From positions 1 through 64,000 of the forward strand of contig WMKJ01000028.1 of the NCBI GenBank assembly GCA_009733715.1: 64,000 nucleotides of DNA. Reading direction: 5' to 3'. The translations under genes were made by a program, and so were the position numbers. The notes beneath the pieces were generated by a model. The model was not told the origin of the DNA, searched no databases, and saw nothing but the letters and a program-made list of their open reading frames with translations. Below, one piece after another: positions 12,542 to 22,728 of the stretch. Position 1 is the stretch's first letter, and each line of letters starts with the position of its first letter. This stretch comes from Herpomyces periplanetae. Lineage: Eukaryota; Ascomycota; Laboulbeniomycetes; Herpomycetales; Herpomycetaceae.

Positions 12542-14038
12542 TTACACGGGATACGGCGCTATACACCGCCGTCTCTCCCAATTGTCATTACACGTGTACC
12601 AATGAAAAGCTTTCACCGAACACTGTCTACATTCACAGCTCTTCCGATTCTTTCCACGCTCACGTTTACTATCTCCCTGTCGGCTGTCCCATGTTGTGGT
12701 CCTCTTTAAACTTGTTAACCCGTCTGATTTAAGCGCCGTCGAGTTCCTAATTTCACTGTTTGCACTACTCTTGGATACCGTTTTTGATAAGCTTGATGAA
12801 CTAGTCTTGTTCGTCATGCTACACTCACTCGTTCCCTCTGATTCCAATGCTTCTGCATCATGTTTACTTGGACTACATTTACAATTTTGCTCTGATCCCT
12901 GTTCATCAACCGTTAATGTTGGTGTAGTCGTTATGGTTAACCTTGATACACTCTGCTCCGCATCTTCATTCGGTGAACTGTCTCCAGTATGCACGCATAA
13001 CTGATTTGCTTGTGATTCATCCGAGCGATCTCCAAACCCCATTTCCACGCTAGCTTTTCCTAACTCCCTTGAACTCCGTATCGACATGTCTGACATGACA
13101 TCGCACATCATGCCAGCAGTATCATTATTAGTTTGCATTGAAGAATGACTTTTCTTTAGCCCGAGACTCTCTAACTCGCATGTTTCTTCGGTACATGCCT
13201 TCCTGTTTATGGGCACTTCATTGCGTGAATCTGCTGAAGGTTCATCCAACGTTTCCGCAGGCATTCTGTGGGTTAACAATGCGACTTCGGGACCTGACCG
13301 ATGTGAAGCGTCATCATTATGCCGGCTTGATAACTCAATAGATGACTCTCGGGTGATACAATCGCCAGAACTCTTCAGCGAAGGTATATTCTGATGATGC
13401 ATGTGTTTTGCTGGCGACGTCAGTGTGTTACGAGTGTAACCACGGGGGTGATTTGAAGCAGGTAACGAAACCGTTGCACACTGTTCAATACAGAGCGGTA
13501 ATTCTTCACGTTTAACCACAACGTATATGTGAGAAATATGGCTAACATTCCCGATGCCGCGACGATCAAAATCAACGTAAACGAGTTTCCAACGCTGACC
13601 GTCGGTGCAATGTAAATCGTGAATAAGTTGAACTACTTGACCAGCTCCGTGTCGTGTTGAAGCGTATAAACGAGCCAAGCATGCTTCAGCGACATCATTT
13701 TCACCGTAACCAGTAGTCCATGCCGATGTGGAAATCCATTTTCGCCATTTTGACGGGGTGGTTTGTAAATATGGTAATGTAAATTTATTGTGTTTTCCCG
13801 CACGAGCGTCTACGCAGCGAAGGGCTGCTTTGCGTGACGTTTGAGCTGTGAGTATAGCCTCACGTACTGCATATTTCCACGTGGAGTGTAAAACGTTATC
13901 GGCATCGTATGCGGGCCACCCTTGTTTGCGAATACTCCACACGTGGTACGTAGGAGGTACGGGAACTGAGATGCGTGAACTACCCAGAGACGAAGATGTA
14001 GACGAGGATGAAGATACAGTGTGAGTACACCGCGACAT
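12542..14038 (-). CDS. Unrecognised 498-residue protein
   Basis: A single open exon of 498 codons starts at an ATG after a promoter-like gap. Residues ~30-185 look folded (QGWPAYDADNVLHSTWKYAV, TSAWTTGYGENDVAEACL, WKLVYVDFDRRGIG). A polar, Ser/Thr-rich and probably disordered centre of ~250 residues follows. The C-terminus has a small Cys/His/Trp cluster, CECRQCSVKAFHWYTC, that might bind a metal. I do not recognise the family. The length of the frame and its normal composition argue that it is real. It lies on the minus strand, convergent with glyoxalase II and in the same orientation as QCR8. Confidence 0.72.
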   Translation of the reverse strand: MSRCTHTVSSSSSTSSSLGSSRISVPVPPTYHVWSIRKQGWPAYDADNVLHSTWKYAVREAILTAQTSRKAALRCVDARAGKHNKFTLPYLQTTPSKWRKWISTSAWTTGYGENDVAEACLARLYASTRHGAGQVVQLIHDLHCTDGQRWKLVYVDFDRRGIGNVSHISHIYVVVKREELPLCIEQCATVSLPASNHPRGYTRNTLTSPAKHMHHQNIPSLKSSGDCITRESSIELSSRHNDDASHRSGPEVALLTHRMPAETLDEPSADSRNEVPINRKACTEETCELESLGLKKSHSSMQTNNDTAGMMCDVMSDMSIRSSRELGKASVEMGFGDRSDESQANQLCVHTGDSSPNEDAEQSVSRLTITTTPTLTVDEQGSEQNCKCSPSKHDAEALESEGTSECSMTNKTSSSSLSKTVSKSSANSEIRNSTALKSDGLTSLKRTTTWDSRQGDSKRERGKNRKSCECRQCSVKAFHWYTCNDNWERRRCIAPYPV

Positions 14039-14539
14039 TTCTCCAATAATTGGGAATGCGGGATAACGTGCTTAAAAGTACAAATGGACTAATTTATGAA
14101 AGGGGAACTTGGGTACTATTCAAAAGGAGGAATAGCGTTTAAATACCCATATGTATATGAGAATAAACAATTCATGGATGGCGTGAACGTGGGGAAAATT
14201 GGCAGGCGGTTTCGCACGGGACAGTTTTCCATGGCATAGACTCTCTTGTGCACGGAGAGCAGGTAACCGACAGGAAAGTTATGCAGTCAAAAGCAGACCA
14301 AATGGTGAAACAGACCGAGAGCGATGGGGAAAAAAAGTAAAATGAAACGGACGACAAGGCGAAACGAACGATAAAGCAAGTGAATAAATTCAAGATTGAC
14401 AATCCCGAATTTTAATACACACACAGACACACACGTACGGATGGACACATGATGGATGAACGAAGGAATAAACTGGTGATGCAGGGCACAGCGAGTTTGG
14501 AGTGAACTGAGAGGTCAATGTAAACAAGTCAATACCAGG
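14039..14539. other. Intergenic, no gene seen
   Basis: About 500 bases lie between the 3' end of QCR8 and the 5' end of the unknown gene, both on the minus strand. A CA-rich tract lies near 14417-14436. No supported feature. Confidence 0.4.
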
Positions 14540-15077
14540 TTATTCTGAAGTAGCGAATTCAGCACGGCCAGCTTTGGAATTGAGGTATTCGTTACTAAAG
14601 AGTAAAGTTAGCGCATCAAGGGAATTAAGAGCAGAGTGACATCAGTGTATACGTTTAGGGGTTAGCGGAGGAGGAAGTTTGAATGATTAATACGTACCGT
14701 TTATTAGCCCAATCCATGAGAAAGTAAGCAGCAACGAAAGGCGGTACGACATAAAGAAATTGGCCACTGGCTCGTCGCCATGTATTGTATATGGCAGCGT
14801 GAAGAGTACCGGCGAGGGGACGTTGACGATTACACGATAAACCGTAAGTGACAGTTCCACGTTGGGGAACGGAGCCTTAAGGAAATAAATTAGGTTAAAT
14901 GACACGGGGAAAAATAAAAATGATAGGATCATCATACCGAGACTTCCCCATGTTCCTAAACTATAACCAGCGATAGGACGAAAAAAAAGGAAAACGTGAA
15001 TTAGTGGTTAACGAAGCAGGGAAAAAAGGATTAACGATAACGTACCCGCCGGGAAAATTTATACGACCACCTCCCAT
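14540..15077 (-). CDS. QCR8: Ubiquinol-cytochrome c reductase subunit 8
   Basis: This is a small integral subunit of respiratory complex III in the mitochondrial inner membrane. Four tiny exons (15077-15046, 14960-14938, 14875-14698, 14594-14540) encode 95 residues; yeast Qcr8 has 94. The N-terminus is MGGGRINFPGG, joined by a 23-nt exon to LGTWGSLGSVPQRGTVTYGL. The core is QRPLAGTLHAAIYNTWRR, followed by one membrane helix (FLYVVPPFVAAYFLMDWANK). The end is NEYLNSKAGRAEF, as in the family. All exon phases agree (2/1/2). The gene is easily missed because no exon makes a long ORF. It is head to head with PHB1, which encodes another inner-membrane protein. Confidence 0.95.
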
Positions 15078-15369
15078 GACTAAAGGTAAATGAAAAAGAA
15101 AGGATATATTTAACAAAAGGTAAGGGGTGTGAAGAAAAGGTAGTTCAAAAGATGATAATAATTGGGACAGGATGGTATTATTTTTTAAGAAGGGCGAAAA
15201 GTTGACGACACGATTGGGAAAAAAAGGATTTTTAACGATGGAAACGAGAGTGAAGGTCACGTGAGGAAAGGAGTATTAGATAATCTGGGAGGGGGAGATT
15301 TAACGAAGGCGAGGAGGGAAGAAGGAGAAGTTGATCAGATGTGCGCAATCGAGGGAGTGAAGGATTGAA
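15078..15369. promoter_or_regulatory. Bidirectional QCR8-PHB1 promoter
   Basis: Only 292 bases separate the two divergent ATGs. The region contains the octamer TCACGTGA at 15257-15264. In several fungi, Cbf1-type bHLH factors bind such sites near respiratory genes. Coregulation here is inference. Confidence 0.55.
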
Positions 15370-16224
15370 ATGGCGAATATTTTGGGATCAGTGTCACGGA
15401 TAGCGATACCGGCGGCGTTGGGGATTTCTTTGGTGCAAGCTTCGTTGTACGATGTACCGGGAGGATCACGGGCGGTTATATTTGATCGATGGTCGGGAGT
15501 ACGGGATAAAGTTATACGCGAAGGTACACACTTTTTGATTCCATGGTTACAAAAAGCGGTGATATTTGACGTGCGTACTCGACCGCGTATGATTAGTACG
15601 ACGACGGGAAGTAAGGATTTACAAATGGTAAGTCTAACGTTACGCGTTCTGCATCGACCACGGGCGCAAGATTTGCCGGAAATATTTAAGAAGTTGGGAA
15701 CGGATTACGATGAACGAGTTTTACCGTCTATAGGCAACGAAGTTTTAAAGGCTATTGTAGCTCAATTTGACGCGGCCGAATTGATAACGCAACGTGAAAG
15801 TGTTAGTCAAAGAATTCGACAAGAATTATTGCGTCGAGCTCATGAATTTCACATAGACCTGGAGGATGTATCGATAACTCATATGGCCTTTGGACGAGAA
15901 TTTACACGAGCCGTGGAAGAGAAACAAATAGCTCAACAAGAAGCTGAACGGGCAAGATTTGTGGTAGAAAAAGCGCAACATGAACGATTGGCCAATGTTA
16001 TACGAGCGGAAGCGGAAGCGGAAGCAGCCAATATAATAAGCATGGCACTTTCAAAGTACGGGGATGGAATACTACAAATTCGAAGATTAGATGCACAAAA
16101 AGAGATAGCACAACGTTTATCCATGAATTCAAACGTTTCATACGTTCCTAGTGGAGGAAATCGATCGTCAGATTCGGGAAATAATGGTAATGGTGGCGGT
16201 GGACTACTTCTGGGGCTACGATGA
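15370..16224 (+). CDS. PHB1: Prohibitin 1
   Basis: Prohibitin 1 forms the ring-shaped prohibitin complex with Phb2 in the mitochondrial inner membrane. The complex acts as a scaffold and chaperone for newly made respiratory proteins and the m-AAA protease. This intronless gene encodes 284 residues, the expected size. The N-terminal hydrophobic anchor is AIPAALGISLVQASLY. The SPFH domain includes GSRAVIFDRWSGV, GTHFLIPWLQKAVIFDVRTR and LPSIGNEVLKAIVAQFDA. The C-terminal coiled coil contains EEKQIAQQEAERARFVVEKA. The tail is Gly/Asn/Ser-rich. The start ATG at 15370 matches the family N-terminus. Confidence 0.97.
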   Translation: MANILGSVSRIAIPAALGISLVQASLYDVPGGSRAVIFDRWSGVRDKVIREGTHFLIPWLQKAVIFDVRTRPRMISTTTGSKDLQMVSLTLRVLHRPRAQDLPEIFKKLGTDYDERVLPSIGNEVLKAIVAQFDAAELITQRESVSQRIRQELLRRAHEFHIDLEDVSITHMAFGREFTRAVEEKQIAQQEAERARFVVEKAQHERLANVIRAEAEAEAANIISMALSKYGDGILQIRRLDAQKEIAQRLSMNSNVSYVPSGGNRSSDSGNNGNGGGGLLLGLR

Positions 16225-16387
16225 AACGGAGAAGTTTGGGGGCGAAGGGAGCGAAGGGGGGAAAGAGCACATTAAAGTTAGGTACATAAAGGGAAGGAGC
16301 GACGAACAGGCGAGAGAATGCGATGGAAGTATCTAAAAATAGCAAGACGCAGATCCAGCGAGGAAGAGCAGGGGAGGTGACACGTGA

Positions 16388-18195
16388 TTACATGTCCATT
16401 GAGTCGACGGTTTCGGCGCTTGTGAATTCGAAGTTGGTGGTTTGACCATGGCTACCGAAACCAAAGGTTACGCCGTCCTGAGTGGAACCGGGAGCGAATT
16501 CGTTTATTGTATCGTTGGTGGCGGCGGCGGCAGCGACAGCGGCAGCGGTTTCATCTTCGTCGGAAAAGTATTTCTCGATCATGCTATAAGCTTTCATATA
16601 AATTTCTTCGTTTGCGTTATTCTGGCATTCGTGAATTTTTTCCATGCCACCGACTTCTTCAATGAATAAAGCATAGCTATTTAAAGCATTAGCATCACCT
16701 GAAGCTTCTTTATCCATTTCGCCGACTTTTAAGATGTTTTCCAAACCGTCCAAGGCTACTTGAATGATTTTGTTATCAGGACAGGCTAATAAATCGCATA
16801 ATGGTTTTATACAACCGGCTTGAACGAGGTAACGAATTTGTTCAGGTTTGTGTAATCCTCCTGATGTAGCGTTTGAAATAGCCCAACAAGCTTCTTTACG
16901 AGTTTTAAAGTCACCATTTTGTAATAAATGTATGAGGGGGGGAATTAAATTTGTGTCGATGACGGCTTGAATTTGTTGGGAATTTCCCGCTGTAATATTG
17001 GAGGTTGTCCAGCAAGCTTCTTTGCGAATTCCATCTTTTGAGGAACTTAATAGGGATAATAAAGCGGGTAATGCACCACAATTGATGATGACTTGAGTTT
17101 GAACGTCATCACCGGTGACGATGTTGCCTACACTTCGTAGTGCGGGGGTTTGAACGGCAGTTGAACTGTGCATTAACAATTCAACTAAGCGGCGGGGGAT
17201 ACCAGCTTCGATTACAGCTTGAATTTTATCATTTGAACCATCGGAAAGGTAAGATATGGCCCAACATGCATCGATCAAAACTTCATCGTCCAAAGAGTAG
17301 ATCAATTTGGCCAGGACGGGTAAAGCGGGGGAGATTGTTTGCCAATCGGGTTGGGGGGTTTTACCACGACAGAAGTTACTGAGGGTCCAAGTGGCATTTC
17401 TTAGCATACTGGCTTTAGTGCTTTCACTTATTAGGGTCAATAGGGGTCTTAAAGCGCCTTGCATTAGGACAAAGTCACGGCAGGCGGGACTATCGCCGGC
17501 TATATTACCCAAGGCCCAGACGGCTTGTTCACGAACATCAGGTTCAGGGCTACTGAGGAGTTCGACGAAGATTGGTACAGCGCCGGCTTCCATGACTACT
17601 TGGGTTTGGTGAGCGGAACCGGACGCGATATTTGTCAAGGCCCAGGCAGCTTCGAATTGGACAAGGGAATGAGAGGAGCGTAAAAACTCTACAAAACGAG
17701 TTACTACGCCTGTTTCGATAACTTTTTCAATGGGGGGATTCCTTTCCTTGGAGAGAAGTTTGCGAAATTTGGTTGTAGCTTTTATCTGATCGTCAATGTT
17801 ATCGGAGAAAACGCCCTTGACCATTTCGGGTAATTCCTCTTGGAGCTATACACACACGGGTATGTTAACTTGGGATGAGATGAAGTGAGGAGGGTTTGCT
17901 GGGTGGGATGGGGGGCGCGGGGGGGAGGACATAGATGGGGGAGGGGGGATATTTTACTCACTTTTCCCTCAATAGTGGCAGCTTCATCATCACTGTCTGG
18001 AGCGGCACCCAAAGAAGCACCAGGAGCTCCATCGCGACCCACAATACCACGTCTTTTAGCAAGATTTTCCTCTCGCTTAACTTTGCGTATTTCAATTTGT
18101 TGTTCTTCACGACGACGACGAAGTTCATCAGGTTTGAAAGTATTTCGCGCTTTGAACGTGGTACGGCGATGTTCCGGAATGTACCGATCCGCCAT
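16388..18195 (-). CDS. SRP1: Importin subunit alpha (karyopherin alpha)
   Basis: This is the adaptor that binds classical nuclear localisation signals and links cargo to importin beta. Two exons (18195-17962 and 17845-16388) with a 116-nt intron give 563 residues. The basic IBB domain is in exon 1 ([20 protein letters not shown], then [10 protein letters not shown]). Armadillo repeats follow, with the NLS-binding W/N motifs visible as [55 protein letters not shown] and [11 protein letters not shown]. The acidic C-terminal region (SDEDETAAA) fits the Cse1/CAS-interacting end. The poly-Ala run and tail make it slightly longer than yeast Srp1. It is convergent with PHB1. Confidence 0.97.
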
Positions 18196-18718
18196 ACTTG
18201 ATAACTGTTGATTTGCCTACTTAGTTAAACTTATCGGTACACCGTGAGCACGTTGCCCTAAGTCAAACCTTAACGATTACGCCTTGTAAATGAATCGATT
18301 AAAAAGACCACAGTGCGGCGTACTGATATATAGCACTTGGTACTTGAGGGGGAGGGAGGGGGTGTCAATCCAAATTTATGTTACCACTTATTTACCAGTA
18401 CTTGTGATGTGATGATTTAACTTTAAGATTATAGAATAGTTTTCCCTTTGACGAAATATATTAATATCATGCCGTATAAAACTTCTTTTGCACTGTAAAT
18501 TTTTGCCACAACTTGAAAATTGTATTTATTATGAATAAATTATTCACACCATGAGGTATCACGAATACCTTGACATATTCTTTGCCGATAAATGTATAAT
18601 CACGTTCCGTTAAATTCACGCAATTCCCCTCTCCGATAGTCCGTCGCCTCCCTTGATTAAGAAATTAACCGCCAACATCCCGTGCCCGGATTACTAAGCC
18701 TGCATGTCATGTGCTGAA

Positions 18719-18893
18719 GGGGGTAAGGGGAGGAGAGGAGGAAGAGGAGAGCAGGAAGAAGAGAGGAGGAGAGGAGAGGAGAGGAGGAGAGGAGAGCAGG
18801 AGAGAAGAGCAGGAAGAGGAGAGCAGGAAGCGGAGAGCAGGAAGCGGAGAGTAGGAAGCGGAGAGCAGGAAGAGCAAGAAGAAGAGCAAGAGA
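18719..18893. repeat. GA-rich minisatellite
   Basis: A purine-only stretch on the plus strand is built from GGAGA and AGGAAGCGGAGAGC-like units, with at least three near-identical 14-nt copies around 18823-18866. The antisense frames give meaningless Leu/Ser/Pro ORFs. Confidence 0.8.
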
Positions 18894-20770
18894 TTGGAAA
18901 CTGAAATGTTGGAGATGGGATATATTCGAGACAATTGGGTGGGAAGGGAAAATGGAATGAAAGATTGACGTGATTATAAGAACACACGGCTGTGTGTATA
19001 GACTGGTAGAAGGGTTTTGGGAGAGATGAAGAACGACCAAGTTGGCATTTACATGCACAAACTAACAGTTTGACTGCTCAAGTAACCCATATTTATCGGC
19101 ATATATACATATCGATTGATCTTAGGTATAAGGGTAGCATGGGTTATCACATGTACTAGTATTGACAATTACGTAGACTACGAGGATTATGTGGTGAAGG
19201 AGTTTAAGAGGAGGGGACGTGGTGATTTTAAGAAAAGAAACGACTTATGGTGATACACTTGCTCAAGTGGATTATAAATTAAGTACAAAATACGGAAGAT
19301 TCATGCAGAGTTGGGGAGTTGGAAGGGTTAAGTTTAGTGGATGATGATGATAGAATCTGGAGAGGGAGAGTTTGTTGTAGAATTTGGCAGGAGGGATTGA
19401 TTCAAAGAGATTCAGAGATGAAGATCTGAGGAACGGGATGTCAGAGGAGTTGAGGATTTTGGGCGTGGGCGTGGGCGCGGGCGCGAGTACAACAGATAAC
19501 AAGGTGAACAAGCATAGACATGAATAAGTAACTTTGAATATACATAGTGGACAGATTAGGCAATAATTGTTGGTTGGGATTGTAAGGGGGAGGGCGGCGA
19601 TTTTAGGATGTGTTAGACCGTGGGAAATTTATGGGGACGAGTTTAGAAGGACGAAGGTATTGCAAGAAATTGGATTGACTGGGTAGAAGGAGTTTGGTGT
19701 ACGTTGGCCGAAAGTAAAGGGAGCCGGGTGGAGAAGAATGGGATAATGAGCAAGTAACAGGAGATTATTATTTTACGGGTTAAGTGCAGGCCGCCAGGCA
19801 AGAAAGGTGAATCACGCAAATGTAGCAAAGAAAGGAGATAAAGTGATGATGGGTAAGTTGGAAAGCCGCGACAAAGAGTAGATGCATAATGAACTGTTAC
19901 ACGAGTTGAAAAAGGCCAAATCGTGTGGGTTTGGTACACGTTGTAGACAGTATGAAACAGATTGAAGATAGGGAGGTGAGAGGAGGCGAGAAGAAGATGA
20001 CGGCAATTGGAAAACGTAGAGAATTTCCACCAGCATGTAGAAGCCAGCACAAGGGTGTGTAAGTACAAGTACATGTATGTTTTGTGCAGTTTTGGTACAT
20101 CGTGAAGTAATCCATGTGTGGAGTGGAGGCGATGATGGTAGCGTTTACGATTGTAGACCTGAAGATCGACTTTTGCGCACTTATCCATCGTGTATTAAAC
20201 ATTGCCCTTGCCAGCAAGCCTCGGCTTATTCCAATTGCAGTATTTGATACCTGGTAATATGTTAGCTCACGATATCTTCATTTGGGCAAGTCTGCTATAG
20301 GTTGAATCTAATCATTATACCCTTGCCCTGATCCTAGATAACAAGGGCTTAAAATGTTGCCTTTTAAATTCACACAGCTGTATACTTATTTAGCTCGGGG
20401 TAAGATGGGTATCTTAGTAGGTAGACGGCAATGGGCAGATGGGAAATCAATTCTACATATCAATGATAAGGAATACATCTTGTTTAGACACAGTTCAGAC
20501 GGTTTGAAGTGAGCTGAGCTGAGCTGAATTCTGGCAAAAATGGGCTGAATCAACTGGGCTCTCTTTAGTACCTAAACTCCCTGAAATCACAACTCACGAT
20601 AATCCACCAATACATATCACGCTGCCACTTGATCAACCGCGTCGCGATAACGCCGTCTACTCGACCCAAAAGTCTAGTTCACGATAATCCCACGAAGAAT
20701 CCCCGTGTGCACAAGGATCAACCAAATTCATTCTATTCCATTCCACCATCCTCGTCTGGCCTTGCCGTGC

Positions 20771-20798
20771 CTCGTCTCGCCTCGCCTCGCCTCGCCGC
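20771..20798. repeat. Short CTCGC tandem repeat
   Basis: The pentanucleotide CTCGC or CTCGT is repeated about five times in direct tandem. Confidence 0.7.
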
Positions 20799-22482
20799 CT
20801 AAAACAATTAGACCTGTCAAACCCCGAGAATATCTTCCTTATCCCATCTGTGTCACCTCGTTCTTCATTCTCGTCTCCCCTTTACTCGACAAGTCCAACA
20901 TCGCCATTTACACGCACAGCCCTGCCTGATTTCTCCCCGTTCTCTTGCATACCTTTACATTATATAGGCCATCTAAATCCACAGTATTATCGTGGGATCC
21001 ATTCCACACGATTGTGTTGTGTATAGCCCTGAATATACAACACTCAGCTCGTCTTTCCTTCGCCCTTGGGCACTTTTTCCTCTCTCCTCCACCAAACAAT
21101 CCACCTTTCATGTACACCCGTCCTACCCTTCGTATGCTAACTCTGCTTTCAAAATATCCATGATAACAAGATCATCTCCAACTCGGTGATGCAAGTAGAA
21201 TCCACCAATACTCCCTTGTGCCAATGCACAATCGTTTCCTCAAACCATAATACTTCTCTTGCTCTTTGTTATTCTATAAATCCCACTTACTTGTCAATCA
21301 ACCGTTATTCCAAAACTACTGGTATATAACCGCTCAAGTACATTTTTCCTTTGACTCGTGCTCCCACCACCAGGTTTGTTCGTTCGTTTACAAGCTTGTT
21401 CATCCACTCCCATCCCTTCTTTCGTTATACACACACTTTATCCCCCATCACTTTATTCCAACTTCCTCCTTCACCATCCACACATACCGCTCATCATCTT
21501 CTTCCTAACACCTACCGTGACAGGCCCGTTACTTTTATTTTCCCGTTATCCTTGATCATCAATTTCCTCCTTTCAATCTTCACTCCCCCTAACCAAATCA
21601 TCACTCTACATCAAGCCGCACAATCTTTCACTCTTGAATCAAGCCAAACTACAAAAGATTCCTCTTGCATATCCACCCACCTAATCCTATCATTGTTCGA
21701 CCCTAAACTCCCTTTCCCCCTCCCCGTCAACACTCCCACCAACCTTTCCCTTCTACAACCATAACTTGCCGTGTACGCCCGCGTCCACTCCCACTTCCAC
21801 TCCCATTCCCACGCCCATCTACTATCTTCATCACCTCCCCACCCACATCTCCACTTGCATTGTTCTTATCATTACTACCGCCTTACCTACCTTACCTACC
21901 TTACTTTACTCTGCCATTTTTACCCTGGTTCTGTCCTACACTCTTATACTCACTCCCTCTCTCCTGTACATCCCATCTTCATTTCCTCAAACAACCTTCC
22001 CCTCCCTTCCTATACCCGCTCGTATCATCTCCCTTAATACCGGCCGACTTTACCTTGAACACCCTCTCTCCCTCTTTCCACCTACCTACCCACCTACCGC
22101 AGGGCTCGGGTTAATGTGGTCATCTATGTGGATTCATTAAATTTACCTACACCTATTAACCAACCAACTCACGTTCCTTTAAAGGTTTCTTTTTAATATT
22201 CCGTTTACGTACGTACGTACGTTCACTTCGCTCGCTGTATTAACGTCTTTCTCTTCCTTATCGCCCATCCCTAGTCCCGACTCTCTCTTTTCTTTCCCCC
22301 AACAATTGTCCTACCTTCTGATCTTGCCTTATCAACTCATCAATTACCACTATTCCCACCACCACCACCACCACCACCCAGTTATCTTCATCTTTTCTTC
22401 CCTTTTTCCACCTACCAGCTTACCCTGCCTGCTCGTTCTCCTCTTGCCCGTTATTCTACCACACCAAGTCGTCGAAAAATTT

Positions 22483-22622
22483 ACGTATACACACCCACAC
22501 CCACACCCACACACACATATACATTTTTACACATATATACCTCTATATATACATATACACATACATACATATATATATATATATATATCTACTTTTATAT
22601 ATATATACATTTACATATATGT
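22483..22622. repeat. Compound CA/TA microsatellite
   Basis: A run of CACACC/CACA passes into alternating TA (ATATATATAT) about 110 bases before the CDC25 start codon. It is likely to be unstable in length and to melt easily. Confidence 0.8.
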
Positions 22623-22728
22623 TTCCGTATTCGTTGTGTGCGCAGGGGGAAGACCAAGTTTAACTTAGGAAAAAAGGTTAACCTGTTTGTCAAGCTTGCG
22701 CGCGCCCGCGCGCGTGGGGGGCGTGCCA

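Larger units (their letters stand above)
18196..22728. other. 4.5-kb gene-poor region upstream of CDC25
   Basis: No ORF here has recognisable homology, and the longer ones are translations of CT-rich or GA-rich low-complexity DNA. The stretch contains a GA minisatellite (18719-18893), a CTCGC repeat (20771-20798), a (CAC)n run (22357-22379) and a CA/TA microsatellite (22483-22622). From about 20.7 to 22.5 kb the plus strand is strongly CT-rich, like the 5' leader of many fungal genes. It may hold the promoter and a long leader of CDC25. Small exons of an unrecognised gene cannot be excluded. Confidence 0.45.

Noticed and set aside
18657-19058. Overlapping Ser/Leu/Pro ORFs on the minus strand
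   Set aside because: They are translations of the GA/CT minisatellite and are open in several frames at once because of composition.
20705-22140. Several plus-strand ORFs of 60-137 codons
   Set aside because: They overlap in different frames, are rich in Ser, Pro, His and Leu from CT-rich DNA, and show no domain.
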